From an uncultured bacterium (GTDB taxonomy: Bacteria; Krumholzibacteriota; Krumholzibacteriia; LZORAL124-64-63), in assembly GCA_903847545.1 (NCBI GenBank), contig CAINDZ010000394.1, positions 1-10,846 of the forward strand: a DNA stretch of 10,846 nt, in the 5' to 3' direction. Positions 1 through 5,076 of this stretch are shown here, piece after piece (position 1 is the first letter of the stretch; every line of letters starts with the position of its first letter). The position numbers and the translations under genes were made by a program. The notes beneath the pieces are model-generated. The model searched no databases and was not told where the DNA came from. It saw only the letters and a list, made by a program, of their open reading frames with translations.

Positions 1-281
1 GGGTCGTCCTGCCAGTGGGCCGGCTGGCCCGCGTGGCAGCTGGTGCACGCGATGCGGGTCGCCACGTCGCCGGCCGCCCCCATCAGCACCCGGTGCGGCC
101 CGGCAGCCAGCTTGGCCGCGAGACCGTCGTGGCAGTCCAGGCAGACCTGGGTCTGGCCCGATCCGCCGGCGTCCGTGGCAGCCTGCGCAGCTCCCAGCGG
201 CCCGGCGTTCCACGCCAGGCCGAGGGCGCAGCACAGCAGGCCGCCCACGAACCATGACAATTTCCTGAAGTCAGCGTCCAA
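1..281 (-). CDS. Exported multihaem c-type cytochrome, N-terminal part (runs off left edge)
   Basis: The first 93 codons of a gene that continues beyond the window. I chose the TTG at 281-279 as start because AGAGG lies 8 nt upstream (290-294) and no in-frame ATG precedes the hydrophobic segment. Residues 6-34 look like a Sec signal peptide: R6-K7, a hydrophobic core with L15-L16-C17-C18-A19-L20, then a small-residue region ending near A31-A32-Q33-A34. Two CXXCH haem-c attachment motifs follow, CLDCH at 47-51 and CTSCH at 79-83, with H63 between them as a possible distal ligand. Haem would be attached in the periplasm, and the protein probably carries electrons there or at the outer membrane. 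The 32-residue motif spacing and the 'C-L-D-C-H-D-G' style resemble DmsE/MtrA-like or doubled-CXXCH cytochromes. Total haem number is unknown because the rest is missing. The exact start is moderately sure; the class is well supported. Confidence 0.82.
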   Translation of the reverse strand, partial: MDADFRKLSWFVGGLLCCALGLAWNAGPLGAAQAATDAGGSGQTQVCLDCHDGLAAKLAAGPHRVLMGAAGDVATRIACTSCHAGQPAHWQDD

Positions 282-289
282 AGTGGAAA

Positions 290-294
290 CCTCT
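290..294 (-). promoter_or_regulatory. Ribosome binding site of the cytochrome gene
   Basis: AGAGG on the minus strand, 8 nt before the TTG at 281-279. It is the best purine-rich element in the leader and the main reason for choosing the TTG start over a later TTG at 260. Confidence 0.6.
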
Positions 295-366
295 CGGTTC
301 GGGTTGAGCGCCTCGTCGCGGAATATCCCTAGCGGAGAGTTGGAGGTTCGGTCGGAACTGTCAAGC

Positions 367-395
367 GCTTTAGTTGATAAATTAACAATTGTCAA
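367..395 (-). promoter_or_regulatory. Probable promoter of the cytochrome gene
   Basis: A perfect TTGACA lies at 395-390 on the minus strand. It is followed after exactly 17 nt by TAAAGC (372-367), a weak -10 match (3 of 6). The predicted transcript would start near 360 and have a leader of about 80 nt before the TTG codon. The surrounding 30 bases are strikingly AT-rich compared with the flanking genes. A second TTGACA at 364-359 has no good -10 at 17 nt (AACTCT). The near-palindrome at 382-395 covers the -35 box, so a repressor or activator could act here. The element is seen in sequence; promoter use is inferred. Confidence 0.5.
382..395. promoter_or_regulatory. Near-palindrome TTAACAATTGTCAA, possible operator
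   Basis: A 14-bp inverted repeat centred on CAATTG with a single mismatched pair (TTR-ACAATTGT-YAA). It overlaps the TTGACA -35 box of the cytochrome promoter. The same 9-mer GACAATTGT recurs in the opposite orientation at 501-509, within the same intergenic stretch. Symmetry and position are what a dimeric regulator site would show, but no regulator is encoded nearby and AT-rich palindromes also occur by chance. Confidence 0.3.
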
Positions 396-457
396 CCAAA
401 TGCTTCCTGTTTAAGCACTTCCAAGCCGATAACGACTCTCGTTTCCTCTCGCTGGGC

Positions 458-489
458 AAAAATTGAGGCGACTCCCGGAGGAGTCGCCT
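458..489 (-). terminator. Intrinsic terminator after the AAA+ ATPase gene
   Basis: A perfect 10-bp stem, AGGCGACTCC (466-475) pairing with GGAGTCGCCT (480-489), with a 4-nt loop (476-479). Reading the minus strand, it is followed after CAA by TTTTT (462-458). Hairpin plus U-tract in this orientation is a classic Rho-independent terminator. It separates the ATPase transcript from the cytochrome promoter located downstream of it. Confidence 0.85.
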
Positions 490-575
490 GCAAGAGGTGT
501 GACAATTGTATGACCCGAAAGCAAATAGATGTTCAGCGGCGAAGGGCCCCCGTCACGGGCCCCGCCGGCCGCCGG

Positions 576-1877
576 TCAGTCGTCCTGCCCCACCAGGGCC
601 CCGGCGTTGGCCACGACGCGGGTGATGCGCTCGACGATCTCCTTCTTCTCGCCGCCGTCGTCCTTGACCCCGAGGTCCTCACGGGCCCAGGAGACCTGCG
701 GGAAGGGCCCGAGGCTCTCCAGCTCTTCCCAGCTGGTGACCCCGGTCTCCTTGCGGAAGACCAGGTCGCCGCCCGCGCCCCGGTCGACCGTGATCAAGTC
801 GCCGCGGCGGATCTGCTCGCTGCAGATGAAGTGGCTGATCGGGGTGACGATCTGCATCTCGACCACGCGCTTGAGCGGCCGGGCGCCGAACTGGACGTCG
901 GTGCCGGTCTCGACCAGGTGGCGCTTGGCCTCCTGGGTGATCTCCAGCAGGAACGGCTCGCTGCAGCGCAACGAACGGTGGTGCACCTGCGCGATCAGGA
1001 TGTCCAGGATCTGGTACAGGTGCTGTTCCTTGAGCGTGTGGTACGTGATGATCTCGTCGAAGCGGTTCAGGAACTCGAACGGGAAGACCTTCTTTGCCGC
1101 CCGCATGGCAGCATCTTCCACGTCGCGGTCCAGCTTGGCGTCGCTGGTGCCGGTCGAGAAGCCGATGCCGTTCTGGGCCAGGTGGGCGCCCATGGCCTCG
1201 CTGCCGACGTTCGACGTCAGGATGATGATCGACTGCCGGAAGTCGACCTCCTCGTTGTTGCCCAGCACGACGGTGCCGTCCTCGAGGATGCCCAGCAGCA
1301 GGTTCCACAGCTTGGGATGCGCCTTCTCGATCTCGTCAAAAAGGATGATCGACAGGTGACGGTCGCTGTCGGGCGGGAAGAGGCGGCCCAGCTTGCTGTC
1401 CGTCTCGCTGATCATGCCCGTCTGCGCGTCGAGCGCCTTGCGGTGGTGGCGGTCGATGTTCTCCTGCGAAAGCAGGGGACGGATCTCGCCGCCCACGTAG
1501 CCCGGCGGCGAGCCCAGCAGCTTCGAGATGTTGTAGTGCGCGGAATATTCCTGGCAGTTGATCCGCGTGAACGCGCGGCGGTTGCCGAAGACGGTCTCGG
1601 CGAGCGCGCGCACGGTCTCGGTCTTGCCGACGCCCGTCGGGCCCATGAACATCATCGTCAGCAGCGGCCGCTCCGGGTCATGGACGCCGGCGATCAGGCG
1701 GCTGAAGCTGTCGGACATCTTCTCAATGGCCTGGGGCTGGCCCACCACCATCTTGTTCATGTGCGCGGTGAAGCGGGAGATCTGCTCGTTGCGCTTCTCA
1801 TGGCGGAGAATCTTCACGTCCATGTCCTGTTCGTTGGCGTCAGGGCGGCCGCCTGCGCACGCAGGCAACCGGGACAT
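576..1877 (-). CDS. Single-ring ClpB/ClpA D2-like AAA+ ATPase
   Basis: A 433-aa cytoplasmic ATPase of the Clp/Hsp100 D2 type, expected to power unfolding or remodelling of protein substrates. Visible motifs: 'VVGQPQAIEK' around 44-53, Walker A GPTGVGKT at 79-86 (K85), pore loop GYVG at 126-129, Walker B LFDEIEKAHP with D181-E182, sensor 1 TSN at 221-223, arginine finger in FLNRFDE (R272), and sensor 2 GARPLKR at 331-337 (R333). It lacks the N domain, D1 ring and coiled-coil middle domain of ClpB. Between the pore loop and Walker B it carries roughly 30 extra residues (about 133-173) compared with ClpB D2. The C-terminal tail after about 375 matches nothing I recognise. No ClpP-docking IGF/IGL loop is obvious. 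Start: the ATG at 1877 has AGGA 5 nt upstream; an in-frame ATG at 1823 has AGGA only 1 nt away. It is a stand-alone transcription unit ending at the terminator at 458-489. Confidence 0.9.
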   Translation of the reverse strand: MSRLPACAGGRPDANEQDMDVKILRHEKRNEQISRFTAHMNKMVVGQPQAIEKMSDSFSRLIAGVHDPERPLLTMMFMGPTGVGKTETVRALAETVFGNRRAFTRINCQEYSAHYNISKLLGSPPGYVGGEIRPLLSQENIDRHHRKALDAQTGMISETDSKLGRLFPPDSDRHLSIILFDEIEKAHPKLWNLLLGILEDGTVVLGNNEEVDFRQSIIILTSNVGSEAMGAHLAQNGIGFSTGTSDAKLDRDVEDAAMRAAKKVFPFEFLNRFDEIITYHTLKEQHLYQILDILIAQVHHRSLRCSEPFLLEITQEAKRHLVETGTDVQFGARPLKRVVEMQIVTPISHFICSEQIRRGDLITVDRGAGGDLVFRKETGVTSWEELESLGPFPQVSWAREDLGVKDDGGEKKEIVERITRVVANAGALVGQDD

Positions 1878-1885
1878 CCATGTCC
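1872..1885. promoter_or_regulatory. Inverted repeat GGACAT-CC-ATGTCC over the AAA+ start
   Basis: A perfect 6-bp inverted repeat with a 2-nt centre that contains both the AGGA element and the ATG at 1877 of the ATPase gene. In RNA it could fold with an opened top pair and hide the start region; in DNA it could be an operator. The related string CAGGACATGGA recurs about 58 nt downstream around the second in-frame ATG (1823). Function is not shown. Confidence 0.25.
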
Positions 1886-1903
1886 TGGGGCAGGTGAGCG
1901 AAA

Positions 1904-1941
1904 CCCGCCCGTGGCGTCATTTTCGGACGCCGACGGGCGGG
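1904..1941 (-). terminator. Strong hairpin ending the five-gene operon
   Basis: Long GC-rich inverted repeat: cccgcccgtggcgtc (1904-1918) pairs with gacgccgacgggcggg (1926-1941), interrupted only by one bulged G, with a 7-nt loop. On the minus strand it lies about 60 nt after the nucleotidase stop and is followed by only GTTTCGC, so the U-tract is poor. It probably terminates or stabilises the 3' end of the operon transcript; alternatively it sits in the leader of the downstream ATPase gene. Confidence 0.55.
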
Positions 1942-1966
1942 CTTGAGGGCTATTGCGGAGGGACGG

Positions 1967-1985
1967 GGCCGCAAATGGTGCGGCC
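1967..1985 (-). other. Short GC hairpin after the nucleotidase stop
   Basis: GGCCGC (1967-1972) and GCGGCC (1980-1985) form a perfect 6-bp stem with a 7-nt loop, 17 nt after the stop codon at 2003-2005. No U-tract follows. Together with the larger hairpin at 1904-1941 it forms a tandem pair between the operon and the ATPase gene. Confidence 0.4.
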
Positions 1986-2002
1986 ACTTGATATTAGGGT
2001 GG

Positions 2003-3715
2003 TCAGGAACCTTCCAGGTACGGCTTGGCCAGGTACGGCGCCTGCGGCGCGCCGGGCTTCTCGACCCAACGGTCGTCCAGCCGCACCTTCAGCGGGCTGT
2101 GCCGGGCGATGTACTGCTCGAGCGCCTCGGCCTGGGTCACGCCCGTCGGCGTGATCTTCGAGGCCGGGACCTGCGCCAGGAAGCCGAGGCCGCTGTTGCC
2201 GGCCATCAGGAAGTCCGTGATCACCATGTCGTACTCGCGATCCGGGTCCCAGGGCTGGCCGCCGATCTCGAGCTCGACCACGCGGTCCCAGTCCGGGCGC
2301 GTCGGGTCGATGACGACGCGGACGCCCGACAGCATGATGCCGCCGCTGCGCCCGGCGACGCGGGACTCGATCAGGCGACGGACCATGCGGCCGTCGATCG
2401 TCACGACGTCCAGCTCGTTGCCGAACGGCAGGATCGAGAACACCTCGCGGGTGGTCAGGTCGCCGCCCGGCAGGTCGGCGCGCAGGCCGCCGGCGTTCTG
2501 GACGGCCAGGTCGGCGCCGAAGCGTTCGCGCATGGCGTCGGTGACCAGGTTGGCCACGGGGCTGGCGCCCGGTCCGCCGCGCCCCAGCGGGGTCGACGAC
2601 GAGCCGATGACCTTGCCCATCTCGGCCTCGGCGGCCTCGTGGTGCGGGCGGATAACGTCCGCAGTCGCCTGGTCGGGCCAGATCTCGTCCTCGAAGAGCG
2701 TGATCAGCGTGCCCTGGGCGTCGGCCGGCTCGTAGCCGACCAGCGCGCGGGTCTGCCGGTCGACCAGCAGCACGGCGTGGCCGAGGCTGCTGCCGTTGCC
2801 GAAGCTCTCGAAGCACATCGTGTGCGTCTGCGGGTCGATCCAGGGCTCGCGGTAGCCGCGGTGGGTGTGCCCGCCGACGGCGACGTCGATGCCCTTGACC
2901 GCGTTCGCCAGCTCCATGAGGTTCATGGCCCCGCGCGAATAGTTCGAGCCGTACGAGCCCTGCTGCTCGCGCGAGCTCTCGTCCTGGTCGGCCACGAGGT
3001 TGTTCCAGCCCTGCACCGGGTCGAACGGCAGTCCCTCGTGGATGGCCAGCATGACCAGGTCGGCGCCCTGGGCCTTGAGTTCGTCGCGGTACTTCTCGAC
3101 CGTCGGCGCCATGTCCAGGAACTCGAGGCCGGCGATGTTCTTGGGGAACGACATGCTCTTGGTGCCCGGCGTGATGATGCCGATGACGCCCAGCTTGATG
3201 CCGCCGAGGTCGATCATCTTCGTCGGCTGCACCCAGTCGACGAGCTTGCCGGTCGACGACTCGACCAGGTTCGCGCACAGCCACGGGAACTTCGAGGCGC
3301 GGGCCAGGCGCTCGGTGTTCTCGCGCCCCATGTCGAAGTCGTGGTTGCCCGGGACGGTGAAGGCGTAGCCGATCGAGTTGAAGTACTCGATGACGGCCAT
3401 GCCCTTCGTCTTGTTGCCGATGGGCGTGCCCTGGAACATGTCGCCCACGTCGACCAGGAGGACCTGCTCGCCGTCGGCCTCGGCCCTGGCACGGACTTCC
3501 TTGATGTAGGCGGCCGCGGACGCGCCGCCGCCCAGCGGCGGCGGGAAGTCCGGGTTCATGAACTTGGCGGCCTCGGGCCCGATGTGGCCGTGGACGTCGT
3601 TCGTCCACAGCAGGTGCACGCGCATCAGGCCGTCATCCTTGGCGGCGATCCCCGTCGCGGACGCCGCCAGGCAGGCGACCGCGACGAGAAGGCACAGAAG
3701 GCGCAGTTTCGTCAT
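2003..3715 (-). CDS. Periplasmic 5'-nucleotidase, UshA-family metallophosphoesterase
   Basis: A 570-aa exported phosphatase of the 5'-nucleotidase/2',3'-cyclic phosphodiesterase family, expected to release phosphate from nucleotides outside the cytoplasm. Signal peptide at about 1-24 (K3, R5, then a Leu/Val/Ala core); C15 in 'VAVAC' is a weak lipobox candidate. The N-terminal metallophosphoesterase domain keeps all dimetal motifs: TNDVHGH (38-44; D40, H42), GDMFQGTP (91-98; D92), GNHDFD (123-128; N124, H125), H226 in AIHEG, and GGHTHR (281-286; H283, H285). The C-terminal substrate-binding domain shows QNAGGLRAD (406-414), LPFGNEL (429-435) and DFLMAGNSGLGF (501-512). Length matches UshA (about 550). 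It is the last gene of the operon: its ATG follows the previous stop after 1 nt (TGAGATG), with GGAG 7 nt upstream (3723-3726) inside the preceding gene, so it is translationally coupled. Exact substrate is not predictable. Confidence 0.93.
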   Translation of the reverse strand: MTKLRLLCLLVAVACLAASATGIAAKDDGLMRVHLLWTNDVHGHIGPEAAKFMNPDFPPPLGGGASAAAYIKEVRARAEADGEQVLLVDVGDMFQGTPIGNKTKGMAVIEYFNSIGYAFTVPGNHDFDMGRENTERLARASKFPWLCANLVESSTGKLVDWVQPTKMIDLGGIKLGVIGIITPGTKSMSFPKNIAGLEFLDMAPTVEKYRDELKAQGADLVMLAIHEGLPFDPVQGWNNLVADQDESSREQQGSYGSNYSRGAMNLMELANAVKGIDVAVGGHTHRGYREPWIDPQTHTMCFESFGNGSSLGHAVLLVDRQTRALVGYEPADAQGTLITLFEDEIWPDQATADVIRPHHEAAEAEMGKVIGSSSTPLGRGGPGASPVANLVTDAMRERFGADLAVQNAGGLRADLPGGDLTTREVFSILPFGNELDVVTIDGRMVRRLIESRVAGRSGGIMLSGVRVVIDPTRPDWDRVVELEIGGQPWDPDREYDMVITDFLMAGNSGLGFLAQVPASKITPTGVTQAEALEQYIARHSPLKVRLDDRWVEKPGAPQAPYLAKPYLEGS

Positions 3716-3716
3716 C

Positions 3717-5054
3717 TCAGAACTCCATCGCGTAGCTGACGCCGACGCGGAGACGGGTGTCCTCGACCCGCGCCATGGGATCGGTCACGAAGCTGTCGCC
3801 GAAGTAGTTCGTCGGGTACGGGAACTGGTGCGCCAGCACGCCCGTCAGCTTCGTCAGCTCGAACGAGGCGCTGAGGCGCCCCTCGCCCACCCTGGCGCCG
3901 GTGCCGGCCGTGAAGGCCGTCATGCCGGCGTCGCGATCGGCGTAGCTGTTGATGTGCCGGAACCCGAAGCGCAGAGGCATGCCGTTGTAGAACGTGTGCT
4001 GGACGCCCAGGCGGACGTCGGCCGAGTCCTGCAGCAGCGTCGACGGGTCGTCCTGCGTGCCGTCGCGCAGGTCGCTCCAGGGACGGTACTCGACATCGAT
4101 CGTGAAGATCGTCGGCAGGTCGTTGCGCGGGCGGAACGCCAGGCCGGCGCGCGCGCACCACGGGTAGTCGTAGAACGCGTTCGTCGTCGTGTCGGTGACC
4201 GCCGACGTCGCGGCGACGAAGCCCTGCTGGCGCCAGTTGCCGGTCGCCTTCAGGTTGCTCTCGACCGCGAAGCCGAGGTCCAGGCGCTCGTTGACCTGCG
4301 CGCGCAGGCCGGCCGAGGCGCTGAGGCCCGCCAGCTTCAGTTCCTGGCTGCTGCGGTACGACTCGTTGGTGCCCGCGTTGTCCAGGTCGATCGAGCTGGT
4401 TTCCTCGTTGCGCGTGCCGAAGTTGTAGTGGAACGCGGCGCCCACCGACACCTTCTCGCTGGTCTCGGCCGCGGCGCCGAACGACAGGGCGTGCAGCGTG
4501 CCGGTCACCTTGCGCTCGCGCATGGCGATGAGCATGTCGCGCGCGGGCTCGCCCGAGCCGGGCGGGTACGGGCTGGGGTTCCGCAGTTCCTCGTTGAACG
4601 AGTAGTTGAACGGCAGCCGGTCGGTCAGCGAGATGCCGAACGCCACCGCGCGCGGGCCCGAGCCCACGCGACGGGCGAAGCCGAAGTCGCTCTGGAACGA
4701 GTGGCTGCGGTTGCTGGCGATGGCCGCGTCGATGACCCAGCTGTCGAAGCTGTCGAACAGCGGCTGGAAGCGGTCCTCGTGCTCCTGGTTGAGCACGATG
4801 CCGCCGTCCATGCGCTTGCCGGTCTCGACGACCAGGAACGCCGGGTTGAACACGGTCGACAGGCCGCCGCGGTAGATCGCCGCGCCGGTGCCGCCCATGG
4901 CGGCCGACTCGGCCCCGTACCAGCTGAACTGGTCGCCGTACTTGGTCGTGAGCTGGGGTCCCGCCCCGGCCTGCCCGGCCAGCGCCAGGCTGATGAGCGT
5001 CGCCGTGACCACCGCCGCCACGCCGCTCGGGAAACTGTGCTTGCTCGTCTTCAT
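3717..5054 (-). CDS. FadL-like outer-membrane beta-barrel protein
   Basis: A 445-aa outer-membrane protein. A signal peptide is clear (about 1-31, ending near ALAGQAGAG). The mature start carries 'YGAESAAMGGTGAAI' (47-61) and 'STVFNPAFL' (66-74), the hallmark N-terminal pattern of the OMPP1/FadL/TodX group and of related PorV-type barrels, where the early segment forms the plug. The rest is alternating polar and hydrophobic strands with Gly/Asn turns. The last residues, R-V-G-V-S-Y-A-M-E-F, give the C-terminal Phe beta-signal recognised by the BAM machinery. FadL homologues import hydrophobic small molecules, but the substrate here is unknown. RBS AGGAG at 5064-5068, 9 nt from ATG. The gene lies 22 nt after the HhH-barrel gene and 1 nt before the nucleotidase, so it could serve as a diffusion channel for the nucleotidase's substrates or products (inference). 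Confidence 0.75.
   Translation of the reverse strand: MKTSKHSFPSGVAAVVTATLISLALAGQAGAGPQLTTKYGDQFSWYGAESAAMGGTGAAIYRGGLSTVFNPAFLVVETGKRMDGGIVLNQEHEDRFQPLFDSFDSWVIDAAIASNRSHSFQSDFGFARRVGSGPRAVAFGISLTDRLPFNYSFNEELRNPSPYPPGSGEPARDMLIAMRERKVTGTLHALSFGAAAETSEKVSVGAAFHYNFGTRNEETSSIDLDNAGTNESYRSSQELKLAGLSASAGLRAQVNERLDLGFAVESNLKATGNWRQQGFVAATSAVTDTTTNAFYDYPWCARAGLAFRPRNDLPTIFTIDVEYRPWSDLRDGTQDDPSTLLQDSADVRLGVQHTFYNGMPLRFGFRHINSYADRDAGMTAFTAGTGARVGEGRLSASFELTKLTGVLAHQFPYPTNYFGDSFVTDPMARVEDTRLRVGVSYAMEF
3723..3726 (-). promoter_or_regulatory. Ribosome binding site of the nucleotidase gene inside the previous gene
   Basis: GGAG lies 7 nt before the ATG at 3715, inside the last codons of the FadL-like gene. 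With the 1-nt gap between stop and start (TGAGATG) this predicts translational coupling of the two proteins. Confidence 0.6.
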
Positions 5055-5076
5055 CTCGCGAGTCTCCTCGGCTTTG

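Larger units (their letters stand above)
282..575. other. Intergenic region between AAA+ ATPase gene and cytochrome gene
   Basis: A stretch of 294 bases with no credible gene on either strand. From high to low coordinates it holds a GC-rich inverted repeat just after the ATPase stop (GGGCCC arms at 544-549 and 557-562), a GACAATTGT element at 501-509, the intrinsic terminator at 458-489, and then the AT-rich promoter and leader of the cytochrome gene. The ORFs that cross it on the plus strand begin inside the cytochrome or the ATPase gene and have no ribosome binding site or recognisable product. Confidence 0.7.

Noticed and set aside
501..540. Plus-strand promoter starting at the GACAATTGT element
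   Set aside because: The -10 candidate is poor, and no plus-strand gene lies downstream that could use it.
544..562. GGGCCC inverted repeat just after the ATPase stop as a terminator
   Set aside because: No U-tract follows on the minus strand; the hairpin at 458-489 with TTTTT is a far better terminator.
510..1946. 478-codon plus-strand ORF opposite the AAA+ ATPase gene
   Set aside because: It is antisense to a gene with intact AAA+ motifs, is rich in Arg/Ala/Asp/Leu from GC-skewed antisense codons, and shows no recognisable domain or ribosome binding site.
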